Assembly (NCBI RefSeq): GCF_020723905.1
Contig: NZ_DYHZ01000005.1
Span: 62,001 to 126,000, forward strand
DNA from: Anaerolinea thermophila
GTDB taxonomy: Bacteria > Chloroflexota > Anaerolineae > Anaerolineales > Anaerolineaceae
Length of the DNA stretch: 64,000 nucleotides
Reading direction: 5' to 3'
Shown: positions 36,326-44,890 of the stretch, piece by piece
How positions within the stretch are numbered: the first letter of the stretch is position 1
How the letters are laid out: every line of letters begins with the position of its first letter
Translations under genes and position numbers: made by a program
Notes under the pieces: generated by a model
The model's database searches: none
What the model was told of the DNA's origin: nothing
The model's input: the letters and a program-made list of their open reading frames with translations, nothing else

Positions 36326-39100
36326 ATGAGCAACCGATTCCAGGAACTGTTACAGGCAGGTCAATCGCTTTGGTACGATAATATTCAGCGCTCCCTGATT
36401 AAGAACGGGGTACTGAAGCAAATGATTGAACGGGGTGAAATTCGAGGTATCACCTCCAATCCTACAATATTTAATCTGGCAATCTCTAAATCCAATGATT
36501 ATGACTCTGCAATTGCTCCTATGGCATGGGCTGGCTGGACAGCCGAGGAGATGTTCTACCAACTGGCGGTAGAAGACATCCAATCTGCTGCTGACCTGTT
36601 CCTGCCTCTTTATCAACAAAGCAATCGCGCAGATGGTTATGTGAGTCTGGAGGTGAGCCCGTATCTTGCCAGAGATGCTGAAAACACCCTTCGAGAAGCG
36701 ATTGAACTATGGAAGCGGGTCAACCGCCCCAATTTGATGATTAAAATTCCCGCTACCCGGGAGGGATTGACAGCCATTCGTGAGGCTATTGCACAGGGTA
36801 TTAATGTGAATGTGACCCTGATTTTCTCCCTCGAACGCTACCGCGAAGTGATTGAGGCTTATCTGGCTGGACTGGAACAGCGCATCCAGGCTGGATTACC
36901 TGTTGACACCATTGCTTCAGTGGCGTCTTTCTTTGTGTCCCGGGTGGATACCAAAGTAGACGCTCTTCTGGAGAAAGGGATTGCAGAAGGAAAACTGGGG
37001 GAGGAAGCACGCGCTCTCCTGGGGAAAACGGCAATTGCCAATGCCAGGCAGGCGTATCAAATATTCAAAGAGGCGTTTAACTCCCCTCGCTTTCACGCGC
37101 TGGCTCAAAAAGGATCGCAGGTGCAGCGTCCCCTTTGGGCTTCGACCAGCACCAAGAATCCGAATTACCGGGATGTGCTGTACGTAGAAGAACTTATCGG
37201 TCCATTTACCGTCAATACCGTTCCCCCTCAGACCCTGGATGCCTTTCGTGATCATGGGCGGGTTGCCTTAACGCTCGAACAGGGGATTGAGGAAGCCCGG
37301 GCGCATCTGGAAGCCCTCGAGCGGTTGGGTATTTCTATGGCGGTGGTTACGGCTCAACTGGAAGATGAAGGGGTTAAAGCCTTCGCCGATTCATTTACAA
37401 CCCTCTTACAGACGTTAAACCAGCGCAAAGAGGAATTTAAGTCTGCTCTGGGCCCTCTGGCTGAGTCCGTTTCTCAACGCGTAAAATCCTTTGAAGATAT
37501 CCAGTTTCCTGAACGGTTTCATCGTCACGATCCTACACTCTGGTCTTCACTTCCGGAAGATCAAGAGGAAATCCTCAAGCGGATGGGCTGGTTGGAAGCA
37601 CCTCAAACGAGCCGCGCTCTCATCCCTGCCATTCAGGAATTTGCCCGCGAAGTGACAAAAGCAGGATTCACTCATGCGGTGTTGTTAGGCATGGGAGGCT
37701 CTTCTTTAGCCCCTGAGGTCCTGCGCCAGGTTTTTGGGGTTGGAAAGATTGAGGATCGTCCTGCCCTGGATTTGCTCATCCTGGATTCCACAGATCCTGC
37801 TCAGGTACAGGCAGCAGAAGCCTGGTCGCCTATAGAGAGGACTCTTTACATCGTTTCCAGTAAATCAGGAACCACCATAGAAATTACAGCCTTTATGGAG
37901 TATTTCTGGAAGAAAGCCGAAGAGCGCTGTGGGGCGGAAGCCGGTACTCATTTTATTGCCATCACCGATCCTGGAACAAAACTGGAAAAGATTGCCAGCG
38001 AACGCAGGTTTCGCAAAGTATTTCTGGCAGATCCAATGGTTGGTGGGCGTAATTCAGCGCTTACGGCTTTTGGACTGGTACCTGCTGGTTTACTTGGAAT
38101 CCCTCTGGATGAGTTTTTATCTCGCGCCCAGCAGGTTGCAGAAGAATGTGCTCCCGGTATTCCAGCAGGACGCAATCCCGGATTGGTGCTGGGGGCAATC
38201 ATGGGAGAGGCTGCTTTGTCAGGGCGGGATAAAGTTACCTTCCTGGCAGATAAACTATGGCAGCCGTTAGGTGCCTGGCTGGAGCAACTTATTGCTGAAA
38301 GCAGTGGAAAGAGAGGTAAAGGTATTGTTCCCGTTGACCTTGAGCCTTTCTATCCGGCTGATGTGTATGGGAAAGACCGTTTGTTTGTTTACTTACGTGC
38401 AACGGGCGAGAAAGATGCGATGGTTCGCCAGCTCGTGCAATCAGGACACCCGACGGTTGTGCTCACAGCAGAAACCCCCATGGATCTGGCGGGAGAATTT
38501 TACCGATGGGAAGTTGCCACAGCAGTGGCTTGCTCCATCATTGGCGTGAACAGTTTTGATCAGCCCGATGTTCAGGACAACAAAGATCGAAGTGTTAAGA
38601 AAATTCAATCTTTCCATGAGACCGGGGTACTGGAACAGGAGAAACCGGCATGGGAGAAAAATGGGGTACAGGTTTTCAGCAAAGACCCGGTGCATGGGAT
38701 GTCTCTGAAAGAAGTTGTCATGCGGTTCCTTCAAAACGCTTCTCAGGGAGATTACATTGCCATTAACGCCTATTTGCCTCGTAATTCGGAGATGCAGACC
38801 CAACTGGGAAAACTGCGCTACTGGATTCAGCAGTTAACCGGTTTGCCCACTACTCTGGGGTTTGGCCCTCGTTTTTTGCACTCCACCGGGCAGTTGCATA
38901 AAGGCGGGGCAAACAATGGCGTTTTCATCCAGATTACCGCTGACCCACAATTCGATGTCGAAATCCCGGGGATGAACCTGACTTTTGGGCAACTGGAACG
39001 GGCTCAGGCTTTGGGCGATTACGAGTCGCTGGTGGCTCGAGGCAGGCGGGTCATTCGGATTCACCTTGGCAAGGAATCTCCCGAAATTCTGGATTTCTAG
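36326..39100 (+). CDS. tal-pgi: Bifunctional transaldolase / glucose-6-phosphate isomerase
   Basis: This 924-residue protein joins two enzymes. The transaldolase part (about residues 1-365) has GITSNPTIFN and the Schiff-base K140 in NLMIKIPAT. The phosphoglucose isomerase part (about 385-924) has GMGGSSLAPEV, SSKSGTTIEI and LHKGGANNGVF. The fusion links the non-oxidative pentose phosphate pathway to glycolysis at fructose 6-phosphate. Similar Tal-Pgi fusions are annotated in other bacteria, so this is a known architecture. It is the last gene of the operon and is followed by a strong hairpin. Confidence 0.95.
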   Translation: MSNRFQELLQAGQSLWYDNIQRSLIKNGVLKQMIERGEIRGITSNPTIFNLAISKSNDYDSAIAPMAWAGWTAEEMFYQLAVEDIQSAADLFLPLYQQSNRADGYVSLEVSPYLARDAENTLREAIELWKRVNRPNLMIKIPATREGLTAIREAIAQGINVNVTLIFSLERYREVIEAYLAGLEQRIQAGLPVDTIASVASFFVSRVDTKVDALLEKGIAEGKLGEEARALLGKTAIANARQAYQIFKEAFNSPRFHALAQKGSQVQRPLWASTSTKNPNYRDVLYVEELIGPFTVNTVPPQTLDAFRDHGRVALTLEQGIEEARAHLEALERLGISMAVVTAQLEDEGVKAFADSFTTLLQTLNQRKEEFKSALGPLAESVSQRVKSFEDIQFPERFHRHDPTLWSSLPEDQEEILKRMGWLEAPQTSRALIPAIQEFAREVTKAGFTHAVLLGMGGSSLAPEVLRQVFGVGKIEDRPALDLLILDSTDPAQVQAAEAWSPIERTLYIVSSKSGTTIEITAFMEYFWKKAEERCGAEAGTHFIAITDPGTKLEKIASERRFRKVFLADPMVGGRNSALTAFGLVPAGLLGIPLDEFLSRAQQVAEECAPGIPAGRNPGLVLGAIMGEAALSGRDKVTFLADKLWQPLGAWLEQLIAESSGKRGKGIVPVDLEPFYPADVYGKDRLFVYLRATGEKDAMVRQLVQSGHPTVVLTAETPMDLAGEFYRWEVATAVACSIIGVNSFDQPDVQDNKDRSVKKIQSFHETGVLEQEKPAWEKNGVQVFSKDPVHGMSLKEVVMRFLQNASQGDYIAINAYLPRNSEMQTQLGKLRYWIQQLTGLPTTLGFGPRFLHSTGQLHKGGANNGVFIQITADPQFDVEIPGMNLTFGQLERAQALGDYESLVARGRRVIRIHLGKESPEILDF

Positions 39101-39116
39101 GGTCATCTTCCCTTAA

Positions 39117-39163
39117 AAAGCAAGGCGGAGCAGGGAAAGCATCACCTGCTCCGCCTTGGCTTT
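39117..39163. terminator. Bidirectional terminator between tal-pgi and the ROK kinase
   Basis: AAGGCGGAGCAGG (39122-39134) pairs with CCTGCTCCGCCTT (39145-39157), extended by AAAGC/GCTTT across a bulge. On the minus strand the stem is followed by TTTTTAAGG, and on the plus strand by the weaker GGCTTTAC. It serves both convergent transcripts. Confidence 0.85.
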
Positions 39164-39176
39164 ACAAACTTATCAT

Positions 39177-40073
39177 TCAGATAATCTGTTGTGCCATGGC
39201 TAAAGAGCCCAGAATCCCGGAGCGATTTCCCAAACCGGGCGGCACAATGTACTGGTCAATGTTCTCCAAAAGAGTTCTGGCTTGTACATAACCATTCAGG
39301 AGAGTGATGACCCTTTGACGAATTGCAGGGAATAAATGGGAGCGTTGCATGACTCCGCCACCCAGAATCACTTTTTGTGGAGAGGTGGTAAGAATCAGGT
39401 TGCTCACAGCCAGAGCGATATATTCGGCTTCCAGAGCCCAGGCGGGGTGGTCATCGGGTAATTGATGTCCGGGCATTCCCCACCGCTTTTCCAGCGCAGG
39501 GCCGGAAGCCAGACCTTCAAAACAGTCTCCATGATAGGGGCAGTTTCCAATGAACGGGTCTTTTTTGAGATCGTGAGGAATACGCATGTGACCGATTTCA
39601 GGATGCACCAGTCCATGAATCGGTTTTCCGTTTACCAGGATTCCCCCGCCAATCCCCGTGCCTATGGTGATATAAATAAAATCACTGAGCCCCTTTGCGG
39701 CTCCCCACGTGGCTTCGCCAATTGCCGCACCAACGACGTCATGTTCAAAGGCTACCGGGAGATTGAGGGCTTTACGCAATGTTCCCACAACATTGGTGTT
39801 TTTCCATCCCGGTTTGGGGGTGGTGGTGATAAATCCATATGTGGGGGAATGAGGATTTAAATCAATTGGACCAAAACAAGCGATTCCCAGGCTTCGTAAT
39901 TTTTCCCGGTATTTTTCCTGTTGTTCTTTGAAAAATGCTATGGCTTTTCCAAGGGTCTCTTCTGGATGAGTGGTTGGAATGCGAATTTCTGCCCGGATGT
40001 CATCAGGCCCCGTCCCAACCGCGCAGATAAACTTGGTTCCACCGGCTTCAATACCACCTGCGAGTTTCGACAT
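39177..40073 (-). CDS. ROK-family sugar kinase, probable fructokinase
   Basis: This 298-residue kinase has the N-terminal phosphate motif [13 protein letters not shown] and the ROK signature. The zinc site HPEIGHMRI...[17 protein letters not shown] holds the His and two Cys. The GxGxGG segment is [14 protein letters not shown]. The EAGGTKF start, [15 protein letters not shown] and the short length are characteristic of bacterial ROK fructokinases rather than glucokinases, so fructose is the probable substrate. It makes sugar phosphate for the neighbouring pentose phosphate/glycolysis genes, but is transcribed separately. Confidence 0.85.
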   Translation of the reverse strand: MSKLAGGIEAGGTKFICAVGTGPDDIRAEIRIPTTHPEETLGKAIAFFKEQQEKYREKLRSLGIACFGPIDLNPHSPTYGFITTTPKPGWKNTNVVGTLRKALNLPVAFEHDVVGAAIGEATWGAAKGLSDFIYITIGTGIGGGILVNGKPIHGLVHPEIGHMRIPHDLKKDPFIGNCPYHGDCFEGLASGPALEKRWGMPGHQLPDDHPAWALEAEYIALAVSNLILTTSPQKVILGGGVMQRSHLFPAIRQRVITLLNGYVQARTLLENIDQYIVPPGLGNRSGILGSLAMAQQII

Positions 40074-40104
40074 ATGCCCTCCCTGATAAATGTCCTTTAT
40101 TCAA

Positions 40105-40110
40105 ATTATA
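40105..40110 (-). promoter_or_regulatory. -10 box for the ROK kinase gene
   Basis: A perfect TATAAT is present on the minus strand 31 nt before the ATG, leaving room for a GGGAGG ribosome binding site. The -35 position reads GGTTAA, which is weak. Confidence 0.45.
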
Positions 40111-40146
40111 AGCATAAACCATCCGACTTAACCAGCCTTAATCCGG

Positions 40147-40152
40147 TATAAT
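40147..40152 (+). promoter_or_regulatory. -10 box for the PLP acyltransferase gene
   Basis: A perfect TATAAT predicts transcription from about 40159 and a leader of about 70 nt. No convincing -35 is seen. The inverted repeat at 40161-40190 lies at the start of the leader. Confidence 0.5.
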
Positions 40153-40160
40153 CTATTCGT

Positions 40161-40190
40161 GCTCTGATTCATTTTTTCTCATATCAGAGC
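40161..40190 (+). repeat. Inverted repeat in the leader of the PLP acyltransferase gene
   Basis: GCTCTGAT (40161-40168) and ATCAGAGC (40183-40190) are exact reverse complements around 14 nt. In RNA this makes an 8-bp hairpin right at the predicted 5' end. As DNA it could be an operator just after the promoter. A T-rich run follows at 40195-40203, giving it a weak attenuator-like look. Confidence 0.5.
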
Positions 40191-40228
40191 AAGATTATTT
40201 TTTTCATTCTACCTGATGAGGAATTCAT

Positions 40229-41407
40229 ATGGACATCTTTGAGAAAACCCGTCAATTTACTGCCGCAAAGGAGGCAATAAAGGAAGGGTATTACCCATAT
40301 TTTATCCCACTGGATGAAAATGAGGGCACTGAAGTTGTGTACAAAGGGCACCGGCTGATCATGTGCGGCTCCAACAATTATCTGGGGCTAACCACACACC
40401 CCAAAGTGCGAGAAGCCGCTGAGCAAGCCATTAGAAGATACGGTACCAGTTGCACCGGCTCACGTTTTCTGAACGGTACTCTGGAAATGCACGAGGAACT
40501 GGAACGCCGGCTTGCTAAGTGGGTGAAAAAGGAAGCCGCCCTGGTATTTTCTACCGGTATGCAGGCAAATTTAGGAGCGGTTTCGGCAATTGTTGGGCGA
40601 GGGGATTACGTGATTCTGGATAAGGATGACCACGCCAGCATCGTGGATGGAGCGCGGTTGAGTTTTGGAGAAATTACCCGTTTCCGCCATAATGATGTGG
40701 CTCATCTGGAAAAAGTCCTCCAATCCTTACCAGAATCTGCCGGTAAACTGGTGGTTGTGGATGGTGTCTTCAGTATGGGTGGAGACCTGGCGCCGTTGAA
40801 GGAAATGGTACCCGTGTGCCAGAAATACGGAGCAAGATTAATGGTGGATGATGCTCATGGTATGGGCGTGATGGGGAGAGGGAGAGGAACTGCTGAAGAA
40901 CTGGGTGTAACTGACCAGGTGGACCTGATTATGTCCACTTTCAGCAAATCCTTTGCCTCGCTGGGTGGTTTTATTGCTGGAGATGAAGATGTTGTTCATT
41001 ACATCAAACATCATGCCCGTTCATTGATCTTTAGCGCCAGCATTCCACCGGCAAATGCTGCTGCGGCTCTGGCGGCGCTGGAGATCATGGAACAGGAGCC
41101 CGAGCGAGTCCAGCGGGTCATTGATATTGGTAAGAAGATGAAGGCAGCCTTTGAAGAGATGGGTTATAACACCGGAAATTCGCAAACTCCCATCATTCCT
41201 ATCATCATTGGTGATGATCAAAAAACTTTCTTTTTCTGGAAAGCCTTGTTTGAAGCAGGCGTTTTTGTTAACCCGGTAATTTCTCCGGCAGTACCTCCTG
41301 GAATGCAGTTACTGCGCACCAGTTACATGGCCACTCACACAGATGAACAACTGGACCGGGTGCTGGAAATTTTCTACCAGATTGGCAAACAAATGGCGAT
41401 AATATAA
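40229..41407 (+). CDS. AOS-family PLP acyltransferase (Kbl/BioF/Spt-like)
   Basis: This 392-residue alpha-oxoamine synthase condenses an amino acid with an acyl-CoA, releasing CO2 in most members. It has CGSNNYLGLTTHPKV, GTSCTGSRFLNGT, VDDAHGMGVMGRGRGTAEE, and the PLP-lysine motif STFSKSFASLGGF. Sequence alone does not separate glycine C-acetyltransferase, 8-amino-7-oxononanoate synthase and serine palmitoyltransferase. The bypass of biotin or threonine genes nearby leaves all three open. A TGAGGA ribosome binding site precedes the ATG. Confidence 0.88.
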   Translation: MDIFEKTRQFTAAKEAIKEGYYPYFIPLDENEGTEVVYKGHRLIMCGSNNYLGLTTHPKVREAAEQAIRRYGTSCTGSRFLNGTLEMHEELERRLAKWVKKEAALVFSTGMQANLGAVSAIVGRGDYVILDKDDHASIVDGARLSFGEITRFRHNDVAHLEKVLQSLPESAGKLVVVDGVFSMGGDLAPLKEMVPVCQKYGARLMVDDAHGMGVMGRGRGTAEELGVTDQVDLIMSTFSKSFASLGGFIAGDEDVVHYIKHHARSLIFSASIPPANAAAALAALEIMEQEPERVQRVIDIGKKMKAAFEEMGYNTGNSQTPIIPIIIGDDQKTFFFWKALFEAGVFVNPVISPAVPPGMQLLRTSYMATHTDEQLDRVLEIFYQIGKQMAII

Positions 41408-41412
41408 AACGA

Positions 41413-41450
41413 GAGCGGGCTTTTCTAAAAAAGCCCGCTCTACTTTTTAT
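41413..41450. terminator. Bidirectional terminator between the acyltransferase and DegV genes
   Basis: GAGCGGGCTTTT (41413-41424) pairs with AAAAGCCCGCTC (41429-41440), followed by TACTTTTTAT on the plus strand. On the minus strand it is followed by TCGTTTTAT. It fits the convergent gene arrangement. Confidence 0.9.
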
Positions 41451-42280
41451 TTCAGTCTGTACAGAATACCGATCGTATTCGGGCCACAGTGACTGGCGAT
41501 GACCGAACCCGCATAAGTAATGAGGATTTCTTCGATGGGAGCGCGGTTTAATAACTCCTGTTTGAGGAATTCTGCATCTTCATCGCAACCCGTGTGGGTA
41601 ACAAAGACCCTCTTCAACCAGACTTGAGGCAAATCTTTCTCGAAGTCGGAGATCATTGTCATCAGTCCTTTTCGCCTTACTCCCCGGGTTTTTGAACGAA
41701 CTCCCAGTGTTCCATCTTTACGGACTTCAATGATTGGGCGGATGGACAGCAAACTTCCCATCAGATTTTGCAACGCGGAGCACCTGCCGCCTTTATATAA
41801 ATAATCAAGGGTATCAATGATGAAAGAAGTACGCACTTTGGGAACTCGTTGGGAGATTTCTGAGGCAATTTGTGCAGCATCATAACCGGCATCTCTTAAT
41901 TCTGCTGCCTCAATTGCCAGCATCCCGATGCCTGTGGAAAGGTTAAGACTGTCCACAATGTAGATATCGTCCCGTCCAAGGTTCTCTCTGGCAAGAATGG
42001 CATTTTTTAAAGTTGCAGAAAGTTGAGAGGAAATGCCAATATACACATGGGGTCCCGGGGCTTCAAACCGTTTCAAGAAGTCTCCGATAGAAGCCGCTGA
42101 AGTTTTTGGTAATCTTCCCGTCCTGGAAACAAAATCAAATAATTGAGGAAGGTGAATTTCGACACCATCCAGGTAGGTCTTATCATCCAGAAGAACGTAC
42201 AGGGGGATGACAGAAAGGTTGTACCGCTCAATTAAAAAAGGGCTTAAATCGGCTGTGCTGTCTGTCCAAATGGTTGTCAT
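41447..42280 (-). CDS. DegV family fatty-acid-binding protein
   Basis: This 277-residue protein begins TTIWTDSTADLSPFLIERYNLSVIPLYV, the family's DSTADL hallmark. It also has TSAASIGDFLKRF, a HVYIGISSQLSATLKNA phosphate-like site, DSLNLSTGIGM, and FIIDTLDYLYKGGRCS in the second domain. DegV/FakB proteins bind a fatty acid and present it to a kinase, FakA. No FakA gene is in the window. It starts 7 nt after corA, so the two may be cotranscribed. Confidence 0.93.
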   Translation of the reverse strand: MTTIWTDSTADLSPFLIERYNLSVIPLYVLLDDKTYLDGVEIHLPQLFDFVSRTGRLPKTSAASIGDFLKRFEAPGPHVYIGISSQLSATLKNAILARENLGRDDIYIVDSLNLSTGIGMLAIEAAELRDAGYDAAQIASEISQRVPKVRTSFIIDTLDYLYKGGRCSALQNLMGSLLSIRPIIEVRKDGTLGVRSKTRGVRRKGLMTMISDFEKDLPQVWLKRVFVTHTGCDEDAEFLKQELLNRAPIEEILITYAGSVIASHCGPNTIGILYRLK

Positions 42281-42287
42281 AATTCCC

Positions 42288-43265
42288 TCAAAACCAGTTT
42301 CGTTTTTTGAAAAAAAGAATCATTCCTGAAGCGATCAGGATAAAAATAACCCAAACCATCAAATAGCCCAAACGCCACTCCAGTTCCGGCATATATCTGA
42401 AATTCATGCCATAGATTCCGGCAACGAAGGATAACGGCAGGAAGATGGTGGAAACAATTGTCAGGGCTTTCATGATTTCGTTCAGCCTTAAGGATGTGGA
42501 ATTCAGATAGATATCCAGAATCCCGGTGACGATGTCTCTAAGAGACTCCGATAAATCTTGAAGCCGGACAAGGTGATCATAAATATCTCTGAAATAAATC
42601 CGGCTTTGCCGGTCTATCAAAGAAAAGTCATCTCTGCTAAGCCGATTGACAATTTCTCGTTGCGGTGCAACCAGTCTACGGAGGGACATCAGGGCGTGTT
42701 TTATTTCCAGAGTTTTCGAGAGTACATCTGGAGTAGGAGATTGCAGGACCTGATCTTCCAGATGCTCTATTTGCTCATCAATTTCGTCCAGAACCGGTAA
42801 ATAATCATCTACAAGGCGATCAAGAATGGCATGGCATAGAAAATCAGATCCGCGGGTGAACAGGCGTTCATCTTTCTCAAGGCGTTGCCATACTGCCTCA
42901 ATGGGAGAGACGTGCATTTCATGAGCAACCGTCACCACATAATTTTTTCCGAGAAACAGGTCTAGTTCCACCGGGTTTGAAATCTCCCAGTAATTTCCGG
43001 GAGGAAGTGCGTGCATAATGATGAATAAATAGTCCCCAAAGTCATCCATTTTGGGGACTTGATAGCCATTGCTGGTACAGTCTTCAATGGTCAGGGGGTG
43101 GAAGTGAAACAAATTTCCAAGGATGGTTTGCAATTCTTCTTCCGTGGGTGCGTTCAGACAAATCCACACCAACCCCTCTGGGTCCTGTAATGCTTCTTGT
43201 ATTTCCCCAGATGAGAGGTTGATCCTTGGGGGATGGTTGTTTGTGTAGTATAACGATCGGATCAT
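42288..43265 (-). CDS. corA: CorA-family magnesium/cobalt transporter
   Basis: The 325-residue protein has a large N-terminal cytoplasmic domain and two C-terminal membrane helices. The first helix ends in the signature YGMNF. The preceding FLPLSFVAGI segment and the long coiled helix (IEHLEDQVLQ...) are typical. A homopentamer forms a channel-like Mg2+ uptake system in the inner membrane. No riboswitch-like leader was recognised upstream. Confidence 0.95.
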   Translation of the reverse strand: MIRSLYYTNNHPPRINLSSGEIQEALQDPEGLVWICLNAPTEEELQTILGNLFHFHPLTIEDCTSNGYQVPKMDDFGDYLFIIMHALPPGNYWEISNPVELDLFLGKNYVVTVAHEMHVSPIEAVWQRLEKDERLFTRGSDFLCHAILDRLVDDYLPVLDEIDEQIEHLEDQVLQSPTPDVLSKTLEIKHALMSLRRLVAPQREIVNRLSRDDFSLIDRQSRIYFRDIYDHLVRLQDLSESLRDIVTGILDIYLNSTSLRLNEIMKALTIVSTIFLPLSFVAGIYGMNFRYMPELEWRLGYLMVWVIFILIASGMILFFKKRNWF

Positions 43266-43357
43266 GACGCAGAGACTTCCACATTGAACAATGTGAGGGT
43301 TATTTTATTCGATTTTCATCGTTTTGTGGGTAACTTTGGATGGCTCTGCGAAAAGAT

Positions 43358-43386
43358 TTGGCAATTCAGTCTATTCCCGTTACAAT
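43358..43386 (+). promoter_or_regulatory. Promoter of the SCP2-like gene
   Basis: TTGGCA (43358-43363) and TACAAT (43381-43386) are separated by exactly 17 nt. The leader contains AGAGGA before the ATG at 43416. Confidence 0.75.
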
Positions 43387-43415
43387 GAAGAAAAAGAGAC
43401 AAATAAGAGGAACCG

Positions 43416-43751
43416 ATGCAGGAAATTGACAAAAATCAGATTACCCAGATGTTGCTTCAAGCCTTTCAACCCGAAAAAGCAGCAGGTATGAAAGCCGTCA
43501 TTCAAATTGAACTCAGTGGGAATCCGGGCGGAAGTTATTACCTTCGGATTGAGAATGGACGCCTGGATGGAGGAGAAGGTAAAGCGGAAAAACCTCATCT
43601 GACATTAATTTCAGATGCGCAAACCATTCTGGATTTGCTTCAAAAGAAAAGCGACCCAACGAGTGCTTTTTTTCAGGGTCGCTTGCAGATCAAAGGAGAT
43701 ATGGGGTTGGCGATGAAATTGCTCCAGGTGTTTAAAAATCCTTTGGGTTAG
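43416..43751 (+). CDS. SCP2 sterol-transfer-like small protein
   Basis: This 111-residue single-domain protein is of the SCP2/alkyl-sulfatase-C type. It has VIQIELSGNPGGSYYLRIENGRL, a beta-sheet face, then HLTLISDAQTILDLLQ and SAFFQGRLQIKGDMGLAMKLLQVF. Such domains enclose a hydrophobic pocket and bind lipids or acyl groups, and the cellular role here is unknown. The 3' end overlaps the convergent MIP18-domain gene by 4 nt. Confidence 0.88.
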   Translation: MQEIDKNQITQMLLQAFQPEKAAGMKAVIQIELSGNPGGSYYLRIENGRLDGGEGKAEKPHLTLISDAQTILDLLQKKSDPTSAFFQGRLQIKGDMGLAMKLLQVFKNPLG

Positions 43752-44098
43752 TAAATTCCCCAGTCGTCAATCAATCCTTCTTCCATATAGGAAAAATCCC
43801 ACATCTCATCTGCCCGGAAGTCAATATGAGTGGGCATGCCTAACACTTCTTCCGTTTTCTGGCGGGTAGTTTCCAGCATTGCTGGACCATATGGACAGAA
43901 TGGTGTGGTGAGAATCATCTTGATTAAGGCATTTCCATCCTGAATGGTGACATCTCGAACCAACCCTAACTGGATAATGTTTAAGCCAATTTCTGGATCA
44001 ACAATGGTCCGCAGGGCTTCGGTGAGCGGTTCAACCAGTTCGGGATGTGTGGAGTCAATCCCCCATTCTGGACGGTTATGATTTTGGTTTTCGGTCAT
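43748..44098 (-). CDS. MIP18 family (DUF59) protein, SufT-like
   Basis: This 116-residue protein has the DUF59 features DPE at residues 34-36, LGLVRDVTIQDGNALIKMILTTPFCPYG with conserved C68, and an acidic C-terminus ending DDWGIY. MIP18/SufT-type proteins help deliver Fe-S clusters to target enzymes. Its start overlaps the SufR2 stop (ATGA). Together with the divergent suf operon, this gives strong context for Fe-S assembly. Confidence 0.88.
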   Translation of the reverse strand: MTENQNHNRPEWGIDSTHPELVEPLTEALRTIVDPEIGLNIIQLGLVRDVTIQDGNALIKMILTTPFCPYGPAMLETTRQKTEEVLGMPTHIDFRADEMWDFSYMEEGLIDDWGIY

Positions 44099-44736
44099 CC
44101 TGATCTCTCCATGGCGGATTTTTTATTAATGACATAACTGCAGTGAGGATCCCCCGATAACACACAGGAGATTTTCTCAGCAGGGACTGAAAGCATGGTG
44201 CTGATCAATTGCTGGTCCACAGCACACACTTCCGGGTGAGATTGCCCGATTTGATAGTACGGACAGGTAATTTCTCGAATGATATATTGATCGTCTTGCT
44301 GTTCCAACTCCACAGTGAACCCTTCCTGCGCCAGTAATTGTTTGACGGCTTCCATCTTTTGCTCAAATGGAAGGGTTTTCACTTTTTCTGCTGCATCTGC
44401 TGCAATGTCTTCAGCGATTTGCTCGAATAATTTGCTGACCATGGGGGCGGGAAGGGCTTCTTTCAATTGTTCCAGTAAACGGTTGGTTAAACGAAGGTAT
44501 CGCGAGGGAAACCGCTCCATTCCCTTTTCGGAGAGAGAGTACACCTGGCGAGGTCTCCCCACGCCATGGCGTTCTTCTTCTATGACGATCAACCCTTCTG
44601 CCATCAAGGCGCTCAGGTGATGTCTCACGGAAATACCATTAATGCCCGCGGCATCTGCCAGTTCCTTAATGGTAGATTTGGGGTGGGTTAATAACGTATG
44701 AAGAATTCTGTCTCGCGTGCTCTTAATCTGTTCCAT
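44095..44736 (-). CDS. sufR: SufR-type Fe-S-sensing repressor (SufR2)
   Basis: This 213-residue protein has a winged-helix DNA-binding domain (residues 8-70, STIKELADAAGINGISVRHHLSAL, wing RPRQVYSL). The C-terminal cluster motif C158-x12-C171 lies in CPYYQIGQSHPEVCAVD, with C191 and C199 after it. In cyanobacteria SufR holds a [4Fe-4S] cluster and represses the suf operon when clusters are plentiful. The gene is divergent from sufC, and both promoters overlap an inverted repeat, which makes the assignment strong. The ATG at 44736 has AGAAGGT upstream and is preferred to a TTG at 44751. Confidence 0.88.
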   Translation of the reverse strand: MEQIKSTRDRILHTLLTHPKSTIKELADAAGINGISVRHHLSALMAEGLIVIEEERHGVGRPRQVYSLSEKGMERFPSRYLRLTNRLLEQLKEALPAPMVSKLFEQIAEDIAADAAEKVKTLPFEQKMEAVKQLLAQEGFTVELEQQDDQYIIREITCPYYQIGQSHPEVCAVDQQLISTMLSVPAEKISCVLSGDPHCSYVINKKSAMERSG

Positions 44737-44763
44737 AGACCTTCTGTCCAACCTTTGATTTGT

Positions 44764-44792
44764 AGTATAACGATTTCCTGAGAATTTGTCAA
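44764..44792 (-). promoter_or_regulatory. Promoter of sufR-sufT-like operon
   Basis: On the minus strand TTGACA (44787-44792) and TATACT (44764-44769) are separated by exactly 17 nt. The -35 overlaps the left arm of the inverted repeat at 44788-44821. Confidence 0.85.
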
Positions 44793-44821
44793 TATATAAG
44801 ATTTTTATATTAAATATTGAC
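44788..44821. promoter_or_regulatory. Inverted repeat between divergent suf promoters: candidate SufR operator
   Basis: GTCAATAT (44788-44795) and ATATTGAC (44814-44821) are exact reverse complements separated by 18 nt. Each arm overlaps the -35 box of one promoter, so a protein bound here would shut both. Binding by SufR2 is inferred from position. Confidence 0.65.
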
Positions 44822-44845
44822 GCAGGGGTTCTGCTATGCTATAAT
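44817..44845 (+). promoter_or_regulatory. Promoter of the sufCBD operon
   Basis: TTGACG (44817-44822) and TATAAT (44840-44845) are separated by exactly 17 nt. Transcription is expected at about 44852, giving a leader of about 39 nt with a GGAG ribosome binding site before sufC. Confidence 0.88.
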
Positions 44846-44890
44846 GCCATCAGTTGATAGGATATTCCAGACGATAAAGGAGTTGAAGTT

